Of a stretch of DNA of 64,000 bases, positions 29,354 to 38,966 are shown one piece after another (within the stretch, counting starts at the first letter, position 1; every line of letters starts with the position of its first letter). The position numbers were made by a program, and so were the translations under genes. Under the pieces are notes generated by a model. The model searched no databases. It worked only from the letters and a program-made list of their open reading frames with translations, and was not told where the DNA came from. Source of the stretch: a virus; the IMG/VR virus record IMGVR_UViG_3300000228_000002, positions 58,159 to 122,158 of that record. One strand, 5' to 3'.

Positions 29354-32010
29354 GTACATTGCAAAATGGATATTTAAGAATATATAACCAATTAGTGGCA
29401 TATCCGCTTACTATCAAAATTGATTTGATTGGTGATGTAGCCAAGTCCATTAGTCTGGATGCTAATGGTTACGAAGATATTCCACTGGAAATCTATTTTG
29501 CAGGTGTGTCTGACTTAGTGGTATTGCGTGAACAAGGTCTGATAACCTACGATGATCCAACTTTCATCTCTAATGGTGTTACTGGTCCACGTGGTGCCAC
29601 AGGGCCAGGTGTTGGTGAACAGGGTGTTACTGGTCCACAGGGTATCCAAGGAGAGCAAGGCTCAACTGGGGTCCAAGGTATTCAAGGGAACACTGGATCT
29701 CAAGGTCAAACAGGTATTCAAGGTCTTGGTCAAACTGGTTTACAAGGACCACAAGGTACTCAAGGTCAAACAGGTATTCAAGGTCTTGGTCAAACTGGTT
29801 TACAAGGTGAAACCGGCATTCAGGGACCACAAGGTGATGCAGGGTCTACTGGTATTCAAGGACCAATTGGATCGACTGGTATAGACGGTATTCTAGGAGC
29901 ACAAGGTCCAGCAGGGTCTACTGGTGCAGGAATTCAAGGCCCAACTGGTGCTCAAGGAAATCAAGGACAACAAGGAACTACTGGTCTGCAAGGGCCACAA
30001 GGGTTTATGGGTGTTACAGGAGCACAAGGCCATCAAGGAACTCAAGGTCAGCAAGGTCAACAAGGTACCACTGGCTTCGGAATAACTGGTCAACAAGGTA
30101 CTACTGGTCAATCTGGTATTAACGGATCTCAAGGTCAAACCGGGGTTCAGGGTGTACAAGGTCAAACTGGTGTCCGTGGTGATGATGGGGTAGACGGTGC
30201 AGCTGGCCCTCAAGGACAACAAGGAACAACCGGTGCTCAAGGTGCCAAAGGCTCTACGGGGCTTAAAGGCGACACAGGATCTCAAGGTATTCCGGGTACC
30301 CAAGGACAACAAGGTACCACTGGTTTTGGTATTCAAGGTCAAACTGGTGTCCAAGGCTCACAAGGACCACAAGGGACTACGGGGGTTGGCACAGTAGGGA
30401 CTACGGGACAACAAGGTCCTACGGGTATCTCTGGACTACAAGGAAATACTGGTGTTAAGGGTTCTCAGGGGACAACTGGTGCCACTGGCGATCAGGGGTC
30501 AACTGGTGCGGCTGGAATTCAGGGTCAAACTGGTGCTCAGGGTCAACAGGGTAATCAAGGTGTAACTGGTGCTCAAGGTGAGACAGGTGCCAAAGGTGCT
30601 ACTGGTTTTGGTGTAACCGGATCCAAAGGTGACACTGGTGCACAAGGATCTCAAGGTGAGACTGGATTGGCTGGCACTACAGGTGCTCAAGGTACCACGG
30701 GATCACAAGGCCAACGCGGAGCTACTGGTCTACAGGGTAATGATGGAAGTGATGGAACGACAGGTGTTAAAGGTGTAACTGGTGTACAAGGTGTAACTGG
30801 TGCCACTATATATGGACCAACTGGTCTGCAGGGACCAACAGGTCAACGTGGAGCTACCGGACAGGGAACTCCTGGTACTCAGGGGGCTACTGGTGTCCAG
30901 GGTGACAAAGGTCATACAGGCTTATCAGGAAGCCAGGGGACTACAGGTATCCGTGGAGAGCAAGGCGAAACTGGAACACAAGGGGTACAAGGTACTCAAG
31001 GTGTAATTGGATCTCAAGGTCATACGGGTGTTGTAGGTCAAATAGGAGCAACAGGCGTTGCAGGCAGCATAGGATCACTTGGAGCAACCGGTGTTCAAGG
31101 TTCTCAAGGAACCACGGGTGCTAGAGGACATACAGGAGCATTGGGTGAAACTGGTGTTGCTGGTGAAACTGGTATATCAGGACCGACTGGTGTCCAAGGT
31201 GACACTGGGGTACGTGGTCACACAGGTGCTGATGGTATCGGTATTCAAGGTCAAACAGGTACAGCTGGACCACAGGGTGTCCAAGGAAACGTAGGGTTTA
31301 CAGGACTTCAAGGTGGTCAGGGCGATACTGGTGTTCAGGGTAATACAGGAATTCAAGGACAAACCGGAATTCAAGGACAAACCGGAATTCAAGGTTCTAC
31401 AGGTACTCAAGGTCTAGGAATAACTGGTTTAAGAGGACCCACTGGGCCACAAGGTACAACTGGACCGCAAGGTGTGGGGGCTACTGGTCTACAAGGTATT
31501 CCAGGTGTCCAAGGTGAGCAAGGTGAAACAGGCCCAGCAGGTGTAGGATTCACCGGTTTACAAGGCCCACAAGGTGCCCCAGGAACAATTGGCCCACAAG
31601 GTGAAACTGGTATCCAAGGTGACGACGGTGGTGAGGGTATTCAAGGTCCTATCGGTGCTACGGGTATCCAAGGAACAACTGGTCCTCTCGGGCAAACAGG
31701 TGTTCAAGGAACAACTGGTCCACTAGGTAACACTGGTGTTCAAGGTACAACTGGCCCAGACTTCTCAGCAGACAGAAGAATAGGTGTGACAGCCATTGCC
31801 AATGCTTCTGATACTATAGTTGTAGCATTTACCACTTTAGGTACCACAAATTATTCTGTTTTGGTTGAAGTTCAGAACACGGTAGACCCGACACCATTGC
31901 ATTTCTCACATACTATCATAGCTAAATCGAATACAGGATTTACCATAAAGATGAATGCAGTTACTGATTCGGCAAACTATATTCTGAATTGGCTTGCTAT
32001 AAGATACTAA
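29350..32010 (+). CDS. Collagen-like phage fibre protein, 886 aa
   Basis: Residues 1-75 form a non-repetitive N-terminal domain, presumably for virion attachment. Residues 76 to about 805 are almost uninterrupted Gly-X-Y triplets, mostly GxT-GxQ-G, with a few single-residue interruptions. The last 75 residues are a beta-rich C-terminal domain that could trimerise the fibre or bind receptor. Collagen-like repeats in phage fibres are established. Internal DNA duplications are visible: 29701-29747 is repeated exactly at 29761-29807, and an 18-base unit is repeated around 31348-31392. A second gene of this type starts at 63165. Confidence 0.92.
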   Translation: MSTLQNGYLRIYNQLVAYPLTIKIDLIGDVAKSISLDANGYEDIPLEIYFAGVSDLVVLREQGLITYDDPTFISNGVTGPRGATGPGVGEQGVTGPQGIQGEQGSTGVQGIQGNTGSQGQTGIQGLGQTGLQGPQGTQGQTGIQGLGQTGLQGETGIQGPQGDAGSTGIQGPIGSTGIDGILGAQGPAGSTGAGIQGPTGAQGNQGQQGTTGLQGPQGFMGVTGAQGHQGTQGQQGQQGTTGFGITGQQGTTGQSGINGSQGQTGVQGVQGQTGVRGDDGVDGAAGPQGQQGTTGAQGAKGSTGLKGDTGSQGIPGTQGQQGTTGFGIQGQTGVQGSQGPQGTTGVGTVGTTGQQGPTGISGLQGNTGVKGSQGTTGATGDQGSTGAAGIQGQTGAQGQQGNQGVTGAQGETGAKGATGFGVTGSKGDTGAQGSQGETGLAGTTGAQGTTGSQGQRGATGLQGNDGSDGTTGVKGVTGVQGVTGATIYGPTGLQGPTGQRGATGQGTPGTQGATGVQGDKGHTGLSGSQGTTGIRGEQGETGTQGVQGTQGVIGSQGHTGVVGQIGATGVAGSIGSLGATGVQGSQGTTGARGHTGALGETGVAGETGISGPTGVQGDTGVRGHTGADGIGIQGQTGTAGPQGVQGNVGFTGLQGGQGDTGVQGNTGIQGQTGIQGQTGIQGSTGTQGLGITGLRGPTGPQGTTGPQGVGATGLQGIPGVQGEQGETGPAGVGFTGLQGPQGAPGTIGPQGETGIQGDDGGEGIQGPIGATGIQGTTGPLGQTGVQGTTGPLGNTGVQGTTGPDFSADRRIGVTAIANASDTIVVAFTTLGTTNYSVLVEVQNTVDPTPLHFSHTIIAKSNTGFTIKMNAVTDSANYILNWLAIRY

Positions 32011-32012
32011 TC

Positions 32013-33131
32013 TTATACAGTCATTACTGGGAATAAGTATTCTACAACACCAGAAGCACTTTGTTCTTGGTAGTATACTGCTTTCTTATTTCCGTACCAG
32101 AGGAATGTATCTTCAAGCAATTGGGTGAATTCCTCGAACGATTTAGTATGCACGTTGATCACAAATTGAGCAACATTTTCATACATTTCGAGACTATTGA
32201 ATTTGATTCCATTATAGGTAACTCCACCAGACTTAGAATTCGTATACCCTAGATCAAGTTCTTTCGAAGCAGCCTTGATTTTGAGTTGGATATGTGTTAC
32301 TGCCTTCTTATCGTTCGTGCTTCCACTAATCGACTTAATTGCAGAAGTCAGTTCTTTCTTCTCTAAGTTACCACCAAAAGCCCAACTACTGTATCCTTCG
32401 AGAATAGACTGAAATCTATCCACATCGTCGGTAAGTTGAGCAGACACCAGAAGCATGCTACCAGAACGAATTTTGACTGCCATTTCCTGGACTTCAATTG
32501 TGGTAATTCCTTCTTTTTCCAAATACTTGTTAAGGAACGAACTGAGAATGATTCTAGGTATAACCACTTTGAATTCTGGTGTAGACTCGCCTGAAGTAGT
32601 AAATCTGCACAAGCTATAACCATCAGAAGCAGATATTTCTATTCCCTTCTCTGTGGACTTGATCTCCACAGGTGCCTTATTGGCATCCCCACGGTAGAAT
32701 GAATATGGAAGTTTCACTTTTTGAACAGCTTTAAGTAATGCACTATTATTAATAGTGACACTCTCAATTGCCTTAACTTTCCTTTCTCTGAGCTCCTGAT
32801 GTTGGAAGTCAGAGCGAATCTCAACCTTTAGTTTCCCTGAATTGACATAAACCGTGTTACTCATGAAATCAATAGTAGCTTCTTTAGTCGGATATTTAAG
32901 TTTGGCAATGTTCTTGATGTCAAAGCTAAAGCCCTTCATATCGAGCTTGTTTTCTACAACTTCGAACACTCCTATGAACTTCAACTGCACTATTTCATTT
33001 TGCAGAGATATAGACTTGTCCTCAATGTGGACACCGATGACGGATCTCTTTTTGAGAGACATCTCGGAGTATTTCAAGACAATGTCCACTATATTCTGCA
33101 GGTCTTCTACTGCAATTGTTAATTTGAGCAA
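32013..33131 (-). CDS. DNA polymerase sliding clamp (DnaN-like)
   Basis: The 372-residue length equals a three-domain bacterial beta clamp. Recognisable segments are an EIRSDFQHQELRERK stretch, ISASDGYSLCRF (beta clamp: ..aTDghrLa), and the C-terminal VEYLFPVMTV (beta clamp: ..yvvMPmrl). It tethers the phage polymerase to DNA and is loaded by the AAA+ protein at 1016. The start is a TTG at 33131 preceded by AAGGAACCT. It is convergent with the fibre gene and divergent from the next gene, with only 11 bases between start codons. Confidence 0.88.
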   Translation of the reverse strand: MLKLTIAVEDLQNIVDIVLKYSEMSLKKRSVIGVHIEDKSISLQNEIVQLKFIGVFEVVENKLDMKGFSFDIKNIAKLKYPTKEATIDFMSNTVYVNSGKLKVEIRSDFQHQELRERKVKAIESVTINNSALLKAVQKVKLPYSFYRGDANKAPVEIKSTEKGIEISASDGYSLCRFTTSGESTPEFKVVIPRIILSSFLNKYLEKEGITTIEVQEMAVKIRSGSMLLVSAQLTDDVDRFQSILEGYSSWAFGGNLEKKELTSAIKSISGSTNDKKAVTHIQLKIKAASKELDLGYTNSKSGGVTYNGIKFNSLEMYENVAQFVINVHTKSFEEFTQLLEDTFLWYGNKKAVYYQEQSASGVVEYLFPVMTV

Positions 33132-33142
33132 GTGAGGTTCCT

Positions 33143-34354
33143 TTGAAAATATCAGCTATCATAGACAGCAACGTTGTATCAGGTACGATTTTATTGGACG
33201 ACTTAAGTCCTTTGACTCTGACACTTATCCACAGATACATAGACTCTGGTGTTGCCAAGCATCTTACTATAAACACAGTAAATTGTCAACCTCATAAAAC
33301 AGTCTTCGATTTCGCCTTTTTAAATCCTTATTATGTGGAAAATCTTTTTGTTGACGTTAATGGAACACTACAAGAAGTGATGCAACCAGGCACTGATCAA
33401 TTGGACGATACACCTAATCCGTTGAACGACCAGGTTTACACTGAGAATCAAATTCCAGTTCTTGCTGAAGTGGAAATCTTGGAGGTAGAACCGGTCATGA
33501 GGGACTTCAATCAAGAATTTGAAGCTCTGTCTCACTCCCCTGCTCCCAACCTTATCAACATGGAAGATTACTCTGCCAACTCTCATTTCATTTTCGATGA
33601 CAAGGGGATCAGGTTCACTGCAAACGGCCTAGTTACTATAGCCTCAGATGTTTTTGAATTGAACCACTCATCTGAATTGACCGTAGCTATTCTTGGTGAT
33701 GCACCAAATAAAGCACGACTGGTACTGATAAACCAATCAGGGCAGGAAAGAATTGTTCTACTGGAATCACCATATGACCTCTACGATAGGAAATGCTTTT
33801 CTACTTCGGTAGTCTCCTCTACTATGGAAGCCAGAATAGAATTAGACTACGAGACAGAAACAGATGCTAGAAACATCAGAATAAAAGATATTTATGTAGG
33901 CAAGACTGCACAATACTTCGAATCCCCTGATATGGATAACAGAGTTGTGAAAGAAGTGGATATCACCACTTACACATCGACTTCTTTCATATTTGACTTC
34001 GAAAGACTACCACCATTTGGTTTGAGAACTTTACTTGATTTCATAGATCCAAGCGGATTGAAGATTCAATTTTCCAATTCAAGAGTTAGAGTAAGCAAAA
34101 GAGTTAATGGTACTGTGACTCAGACTATTATGTCTCCCATCGTGGATAACACGAAACAGATTGGAGTGGTTATCGACGACTTCGGTCTGAAGATTTACTC
34201 CAACAACATCGTAGTAAAAGAGACACAATTTGAGATGCCAGTGGAACCAGGCGACTATGCAGCCAGTTTGGGGTCAACCCCTTCTGATCCGGACTATGAC
34301 TCCAATACTGTCTTGAAATTGGTAGTAGTTAATAAAAATCCTTTCGAAAGCTAA
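33143..34354 (+). CDS. Hypothetical, probably structural, beta-rich protein, 403 aa
   Basis: The start is a TTG with a TGAGG binding site six bases upstream. The protein is acidic and rich in beta-type residues, with a repeated strand-turn character (FIFDDKGIRFTANGLVTI). No cysteine clusters or enzymatic motifs are seen. It may be a virion or tail component, judged by composition. A conserved family was not recognised. Confidence 0.65.
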   Translation: MKISAIIDSNVVSGTILLDDLSPLTLTLIHRYIDSGVAKHLTINTVNCQPHKTVFDFAFLNPYYVENLFVDVNGTLQEVMQPGTDQLDDTPNPLNDQVYTENQIPVLAEVEILEVEPVMRDFNQEFEALSHSPAPNLINMEDYSANSHFIFDDKGIRFTANGLVTIASDVFELNHSSELTVAILGDAPNKARLVLINQSGQERIVLLESPYDLYDRKCFSTSVVSSTMEARIELDYETETDARNIRIKDIYVGKTAQYFESPDMDNRVVKEVDITTYTSTSFIFDFERLPPFGLRTLLDFIDPSGLKIQFSNSRVRVSKRVNGTVTQTIMSPIVDNTKQIGVVIDDFGLKIYSNNIVVKETQFEMPVEPGDYAASLGSTPSDPDYDSNTVLKLVVVNKNPFES

Positions 34355-34367
34355 TTCAAGAGGTAAC

Positions 34368-34880
34368 ATGCTAACTGTCTTTGCTGGCCCGATGTTTTCG
34401 GGCAAAACTACTGCTCTTATTGAACAATCCAGAAAGCTCACGGTGGATCACATTTGGAAACCAAGAAAGGATACACGTGATGAATCCTCTGTAGTTAGAT
34501 CCCACGATGGTCAGGAGGTTCAAGCATCTATCTTGGACAGTAAACAACAAATACAACACTTGAATTCCGTACTGGTAGACGAATTTCAATTTCTACCCAG
34601 AGATTTGGCCTCAAGTATCATAGATTATTCACGTAATTCAGATGTTTATGTGTCTATGCTGGATATGGACTTTCGTGGTGAGAAATTCGAGAACTTTAAT
34701 CTCATTCTGGACAGTCACGTAGCAAAGAGACTGGAATACAAACGTGCAAGATGTACTGTTTGTGACGGAGAGGCAATGTACTCCTTTAGAAAGGTGAAGT
34801 CTTCCGACTTAATCTTGTGTGGAGCAGGGGAATCATATGAGCCAAGGTGTTCTGACCACTTTTCAGTGCTACAGTTGTAG
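34368..34880 (+). CDS. tdk: Thymidine kinase
   Basis: The P-loop GPMFSGKT (residues 6-13), VDEFQF (Walker B-like, TK signature) and the zinc-site CTVC near residue 121, plus YEPRCSDHF at the end, are all typical of the type II thymidine kinase family. At 170 residues it is slightly short. It phosphorylates thymidine to raise the dTTP pool for phage replication. The binding site is AAGAGG. Its 3' end is overlapped by the HNH gene for 44 bases. Confidence 0.95.
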   Translation: MLTVFAGPMFSGKTTALIEQSRKLTVDHIWKPRKDTRDESSVVRSHDGQEVQASILDSKQQIQHLNSVLVDEFQFLPRDLASSIIDYSRNSDVYVSMLDMDFRGEKFENFNLILDSHVAKRLEYKRARCTVCDGEAMYSFRKVKSSDLILCGAGESYEPRCSDHFSVLQL

Positions 34881-35364
34881 AGAACAATTTCCTTCCATAC
34901 ATCAGCACACCCACCACAAAATACCGCAGTCCTTGGGTGGTAAAGATACGCTTGAGAACTTGGTCAATCTTTGTCCACAGTGCCACGATCTACTACACAA
35001 CATAGCCTACAAGCTCATTTCAAAGAAACAATCTGTCTCTTTTCTCGAAGACATGGTACTTATGATCTTGAAGGATCAGGGGTCAGTCAAGAGATGTATG
35101 GAGCTAGCCTTTCTCGTCCGTGATGAGATGATCATGCAAAAAGAAAAGGAGAGGGATCCGAACGACTTTGCAGATATTTACATAAGGATGAGACTCAAGC
35201 ATAAGAAAAAGCTTCATGAGTGGGCTAAATCATCCAAAATATCACTGGAAGATTTAACCAGGAATATATTGCTCAAGGCATTATCAGATAAATTCAACAT
35301 CACAATAGATCACTCTGGCGAAGCTAAAGCGGTACGTCAAAATAAAAAGAACGGAAATACCTAG
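34837..35364 (+). CDS. HNH homing-type endonuclease, 175 aa
   Basis: The N-terminal part is a classical HNH zinc-binding module: CYSC, THHKIPQSLGG, NLVNLCPQCH. It is followed by a charged helical C-terminal part ending in a possible DNA-binding helix (WAKSSKISLEDLTRNILLKA). The start at 34837 has AGGGGAA upstream and lies inside the thymidine kinase gene. A GTG at 34819 is an alternative. Such free-standing HNH genes spread by homing. Confidence 0.85.
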   Translation: MSQGVLTTFQCYSCREQFPSIHQHTHHKIPQSLGGKDTLENLVNLCPQCHDLLHNIAYKLISKKQSVSFLEDMVLMILKDQGSVKRCMELAFLVRDEMIMQKEKERDPNDFADIYIRMRLKHKKKLHEWAKSSKISLEDLTRNILLKALSDKFNITIDHSGEAKAVRQNKKNGNT

Positions 35365-35377
35365 TTCCGAATGGAAC
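35349..35377 (+). promoter_or_regulatory. Overlapping inverted repeats after the HNH stop
   Basis: CGGAA...TTCCG (around 35352-35369) and GTTCC-GAAT-GGAAC (35364-35377) are alternative hairpins sharing one arm, placed at the stop codon of the HNH gene. The second is followed by an AT-rich stretch. They could form a weak terminator or an attenuator-like switch before the sigma-like gene. Confidence 0.35.
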
Positions 35378-35418
35378 AATATTATTAACAACCCTATTAA
35401 TAATACTACGAGCAATAC

Positions 35419-35454
35419 TGTTCACAATATTGTTCACAATATTGTTCACAATCC
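35419..35454 (+). repeat. Three tandem copies of TGTTCACAATAT
   Basis: Two perfect copies and one with a changed end (TGTTCACAATCC) follow each other with a 12-base period, ending 90 bases before the sigma-like gene. Each junction forms an imperfect palindrome ATATTG-TTCA-CAATAT, as expected for a dimeric regulator site. Flanking AT-rich sequence (AATATTATTAAC) could hold promoter elements. Confidence 0.7.
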
Positions 35455-35543
35455 TATTATTGACAGCTTTATCAAGCTCATGTTCTGATTTTCTGGCTCT
35501 TGCAATTCAACAATTTATTAACCCTAATCAAGGAGAAGTCGAG

Positions 35544-36989
35544 ATGGGTGCTATTCAAGTGAACAAAGATGTTTCTGGTTTAAATCAAGTTAAAGCTACA
35601 AGCAGTGCAAGCTTTCAGCAGAATTTGGAGAGTTTCGTAGAGAGCCTCAATATTTCTGAGAAAGGGAAAGCAAGCTTTCGTCGTGAGGTGGTGAAGTTAG
35701 TTCTCACTATCCAAGACAAAATGGGAGCCACTGTCCTCCGTACCATGATGAAGGACATTGAAGGACATGATTACCTAGAAGACTTTGTTTTCTGGAAGAA
35801 GCAATATCTTGACGTTTCTGCCTACGTTCAGAGAGTTCTGTGGAGAGAAGTAGTTTATTTCATTCAGAAAAAAGACTTTCAAGGGAACGATCCACAGACC
35901 AATAAGGACGTAATGTACTGTATCCGTTGGTTGGCAGATAAAGACATTCAAAAAATAGTTGAAATGAAGATCAACCACAATCTCAATGCTGCTCTCGATC
36001 TCAATGCTGACTCTTTCACTACGGGGAAGACCACACAAAGAGACCTCTATGCCTATGTGAGATCAAAGGCTCAGACACTCAAGTATTTATCTAAATATGA
36101 CTACGGTATAGAGCCTGAAGATTTCGTCCAGGAAGTAGTAGAGGAATTAATCAGAGTTAATAATATCTACAATAGATCGTCTGGTAAGAACCTTGATGAG
36201 TCAGTTAAGATCGACTCTGCAATTAAGGCCTACGTTGAGGTTGCACTTAATAATAAGATCAACCAAGTTAAAGACTATTGGTCTTCTGACTCTCGTAGAC
36301 GTGTGACATCTACTCATGCCGCCGAGTACAGAAAGAGAGCCAATCTAAGAAAAGCCCTTAAGAAAGAAGTTGATTTAGAAAAGATTGCAAAAATCAACAA
36401 GGAACTGGGAGAACTAGAAGAGTTCCTCAGGACTAAGAACCATGACTACTACTCTGTAGTAACTCCACTTGTGAGAAATAACGAGTCTGAGGATCGTGAA
36501 GTTGATGCACAGGAAATCAACCCAAACATCATCATTCCAAACACCACAGATGAAGATATCTGGTCGAATGATCTTATTCTTGACCTTCCTCAACGTGTAT
36601 CAAGGTGTGTATCAATCATCCTTGGAAATCACGATGACGAGTTCTATAATTGGATTAAAGACAATGGTATGAGTGCTGAGGTAGAGAAAGACCTTAATCG
36701 CTATTTCAAAGCAGCTATGGACTTCTGTGGGGTTGAGCGAGATGAATTGCGTTCAAACCCTGTCATCATTCAGGCCCTAAGCACTGCACCTGCTACGAAA
36801 AAATCAGTGTATGTTAAGGGAGCTGATGTAATGGTGCAAAACGTCCAGACTATGAAAATCCATCCTGCCAAACTGGAAGATGAAAGAGAAGATGGAACTA
36901 TAATTTTCAAACTGACTGCAGTTAAAAGTTCTAGAGAGATTGACTCTGCCTTCGATAAAAAGTGGAAGTTAATTAGCAGAATTAACTAA
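35544..36989 (+). CDS. Sigma-factor-like protein (region 2 similarity), 481 aa
   Basis: The ATG at 35544 has AAGGAG nine bases upstream and is preferred over the frame's first start at 35430. Residues 185-202 (YGIEPEDFVQEVVEEL) and 224-256 (SAIKAYVEVALNNKINQVKD then a basic SSDSRRRV) resemble sigma region 2 (..D..QE....l...f....aF..yl...lrn.i.d..R...rr). The rest is unlike known sigmas, and no region 4 is evident. It could be a divergent late-transcription sigma. A structural role is the alternative. Confidence 0.62.
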   Translation: MGAIQVNKDVSGLNQVKATSSASFQQNLESFVESLNISEKGKASFRREVVKLVLTIQDKMGATVLRTMMKDIEGHDYLEDFVFWKKQYLDVSAYVQRVLWREVVYFIQKKDFQGNDPQTNKDVMYCIRWLADKDIQKIVEMKINHNLNAALDLNADSFTTGKTTQRDLYAYVRSKAQTLKYLSKYDYGIEPEDFVQEVVEELIRVNNIYNRSSGKNLDESVKIDSAIKAYVEVALNNKINQVKDYWSSDSRRRVTSTHAAEYRKRANLRKALKKEVDLEKIAKINKELGELEEFLRTKNHDYYSVVTPLVRNNESEDREVDAQEINPNIIIPNTTDEDIWSNDLILDLPQRVSRCVSIILGNHDDEFYNWIKDNGMSAEVEKDLNRYFKAAMDFCGVERDELRSNPVIIQALSTAPATKKSVYVKGADVMVQNVQTMKIHPAKLEDEREDGTIIFKLTAVKSSREIDSAFDKKWKLISRIN

Positions 36990-37501
36990 TGAGATATTGC
37001 GAGTGTGGTTCTGAAATTCCGTACAGAGCTATAATTGATGGCAAGTATAGAAACCTACGTAATCGTACTAGGTGCCTAACTTGCCTACCATTTCTGACTA
37101 GTCCTTATTCCGCCAATGAGGAAGAAAGACAGCAGAGGGCCTTACAGAAAGGTAGAGAGAAGCAGAAGCGTCACTATGATAAGATGAGGGATCAACTTGG
37201 TGAGGGTCCTGTCAAGATAAGACGTAGGGAATTTAAGGAGAAGTTGATAGCTCACTTTGGTGGAAAGTGTATAGGGTGTGGATACAATAAATGTTCAGAG
37301 GTACTCTGTTTTCATCATATAAATCCTGAAGAAAAAGAGTTCTCTCTTTCCAAACGAGAAATGGTCTATTCCTATGATAGGTTATTAGCTGAGGCAAATA
37401 AGTGTGTACTATTGTGTTCCAACTGCCATATGGAACTGCATGCAGGAGAAGAAGACATAAAAGAGATCGTAGAAAAGTGGGACTGTGGTGCAATTGGTTA
37501 G
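36989..37501 (+). CDS. HNH endonuclease overlapping a tRNA gene, 170 aa
   Basis: The protein has an N-terminal cysteine set (CECG...CLTC), a basic helical middle, and a C-terminal HNH module: CIGCGYNKCSEVLCFHHINP, then CVLLCSNCHMELHAG. It overlaps the preceding gene's stop by one base, and its last eight codons lie within the tRNA gene that starts at 37479. It is probably a homing endonuclease inserted next to, and possibly targeting, the tRNA locus. Confidence 0.85.
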   Translation: MRYCECGSEIPYRAIIDGKYRNLRNRTRCLTCLPFLTSPYSANEEERQQRALQKGREKQKRHYDKMRDQLGEGPVKIRRREFKEKLIAHFGGKCIGCGYNKCSEVLCFHHINPEEKEFSLSKREMVYSYDRLLAEANKCVLLCSNCHMELHAGEEDIKEIVEKWDCGAIG

Positions 37502-37556
37502 CGCGGGCCGCTCATAACGGCCGAGTTGGTGGGTTCGAGTCCCCCCGGTCCCACCA
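37479..37556 (+). tRNA. tRNA with CAT anticodon (Met, or Ile2 if modified); CCA encoded
   Basis: The acceptor GGGACTG/CGGTCCC pairs over seven positions with one wobble. The D arm is GTGC/GCGC and the anticodon arm GGCCG/CGGCC with loop CTCATAA (anticodon CAT). The T arm GTGGG/CCCCC has one T-C mismatch, and the discriminator is A followed by CCA. The paired first base (G1-C72) argues against an initiator tRNA. It could be elongator Met or, if lysidinylated, an AUA-reading Ile tRNA. The HNH gene overlaps its 5' end. Confidence 0.92.
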
Positions 37557-37573
37557 TTATTAAGGAACAATAT

Positions 37574-37834
37574 ATGTTTGATTTTTTCAAAAATATCACG
37601 ACTACCAAGATCACCAGAACTATCAATGGTAAGGAAGTCACTGGTGACGAAAACCCAGAGCTTTGGAAGAAGTTTGATATCACTATGGAGAAATTCAATG
37701 ACACCATGACTTCTTTCGATGAGACCATGGAGGAACTCGGTAAAACTACCACCACCAGTTCCAGTTCCGAAGAGGTAGAACTTTATGGTACATCTAAGGA
37801 AGATGCACTTAGTAAAGCAAATGCTATTCCGTAA
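37574..37834 (+). CDS. Hypothetical protein, 86 aa
   Basis: The frame is open into the tRNA gene, but the ATG at 37574 with an AAGGAACAA binding site is the sensible start. The product has an N-terminal amphipathic segment (MFDFFKNI), a helical middle and a Thr/Ser-rich acidic stretch (TTTTSSSSEEVE). The function is unknown. Confidence 0.6.
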   Translation: MFDFFKNITTTKITRTINGKEVTGDENPELWKKFDITMEKFNDTMTSFDETMEELGKTTTTSSSSEEVELYGTSKEDALSKANAIP

Positions 37835-37845
37835 ATGGGTTTAAG

Positions 37846-37911
37846 ATGACTTCTTTGACAGAAGATCATAACCTAAAAGTATGGAAAGCAACAATGAAAA
37901 AGGAATCCTAA
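37846..37911 (+). CDS. Possible 21-aa peptide coupled to next gene
   Basis: A 21-codon frame whose stop overlaps the start of the next gene (TAATG) and whose 3' end carries that gene's AAAGGAATCC binding site. No clear binding site of its own. It is kept as a tentative leader peptide. Confidence 0.22.
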   Translation: MTSLTEDHNLKVWKATMKKES

Positions 37912-38294
37912 TGTCAATGCTTAGAAATCGCTACAAAATTCCAGAAGACAAGTTCACAGAAATCACTCGTATGAGCGAAGAAGAGATCGGGAAACTCATG
38001 GAACAGTATTATGTTAACATGAGACATGAGATGAGTCTAAAGAAGAAAGATCCGGATATTAAGATGATTAAAGATAAGAAGAAGAACTTGTCTAAAGAGA
38101 TTGAGAAAGATCCTAAGGTGATCGAGTTAAAGGCTGAACTCAAGGCAAAAATCTTTGAGCTAACTTCTGAAGAGAAGGCTCGTTTGGATGAGGAACTAAA
38201 AAATGCCTCCTCAGAATACAATCGATCCATAAGAGATTTCAAGAATTTATTTCACACTTGTGCCGACATCAAAACCAAGTATGATGGGGATTAA
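37911..38294 (+). CDS. Hypothetical coiled-coil protein, 127 aa
   Basis: The start at 37911 follows AAAGGAATCC and is preferred over an upstream in-frame ATG at 37881. The sequence is extremely rich in Lys and Glu with long predicted helices (SKEIEKDPKVIELKAELKAK), so a coiled coil is likely. The final part has a single cysteine. It is followed directly by an HNH-type gene. Confidence 0.6.
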   Translation: MSMLRNRYKIPEDKFTEITRMSEEEIGKLMEQYYVNMRHEMSLKKKDPDIKMIKDKKKNLSKEIEKDPKVIELKAELKAKIFELTSEEKARLDEELKNASSEYNRSIRDFKNLFHTCADIKTKYDGD

Positions 38295-38966
38295 ATGTTA
38301 CTAGGTGGTGTCACCGAACTGAAAGAGAGAAACTTGCTATTGGGATTGGACATTTCCAAAATGGGGCCAACCTCGCACACTAAGATTTGGGTTAAGTGTC
38401 TGGATTGTAACGAGGAGTTCGAGAGAATAAGAAGAGATCTCTACAAGAAACATACGTGCCAAATTCATAGGGTGGTTGGAGGCAAGGTCTTCAAATACTG
38501 TAATGGCTGCAGATGTTTCATTATTGGAGAGGATTTTCCTAAGGGTTATTCTGACAAATGGAACTTATCCCACATATGCAAAAAGTGTACCAAGATCAGG
38601 GACGAGAGTAGCACGGATCTTTATATAAGGAACTATCTCAGACTTAAGAAGTCTCTGTGCAAGACCAAACAGAAATATGAGTTTGATCTGGATCTCGATC
38701 ACTTGAAATATCTCTGGCACCAACAGAGGGGCAGATGTTGGTATACGGATAAGATCATGTCGACTAGTAAAGGAAGGTTGGAGTCGGCATCTTTGGATAG
38801 AGTAGACTCCAACCAGGGATATGTTAAGGGAAACGTTGTGTGGTGCACCAAAGCAATTAATGTGTTAAAAGGTGATTCTACTATTGAGGATGTCAGAAAT
38901 TTCTTCAGGACGTTCCGGTTTAGGGAGACTAGCCTCAGAGAAGGAAAGTTAAAAGGAGATATATGA
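38295..38966 (+). CDS. HNH/His-Me-finger homing endonuclease, 223 aa
   Basis: N-terminal zinc knuckles (CLDC, CNGC, CKKC) precede a C-terminal nuclease segment: RCWYTDKIM, SLDRVDSNQGYVKGNVVWC and the NVLKGDSTIEDV helix. The SLDRiD...GY..gN..w pattern is that of phage HNH-like endonucleases related to the gene at 58871. It lies between a coiled-coil protein and dUTPase, with which it overlaps by four bases. Homing activity is inferred. Confidence 0.82.
   Translation: MLLGGVTELKERNLLLGLDISKMGPTSHTKIWVKCLDCNEEFERIRRDLYKKHTCQIHRVVGGKVFKYCNGCRCFIIGEDFPKGYSDKWNLSHICKKCTKIRDESSTDLYIRNYLRLKKSLCKTKQKYEFDLDLDHLKYLWHQQRGRCWYTDKIMSTSKGRLESASLDRVDSNQGYVKGNVVWCTKAINVLKGDSTIEDVRNFFRTFRFRETSLREGKLKGDI

Noticed and set aside
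29570-31760. CRISPR-like or satellite repeat array
   Set aside because: The periodicity is 9 and 18 bases and in frame with Gly-X-Y codons across one long ORF. It is coding repetition of a collagen-like fibre, without constant repeats and unique spacers.
37526-37573. Upstream start of the 37574 gene
   Set aside because: The upstream codons lie in the T arm and acceptor of the CAT tRNA. The ATG at 37574 with AAGGA is the natural start.
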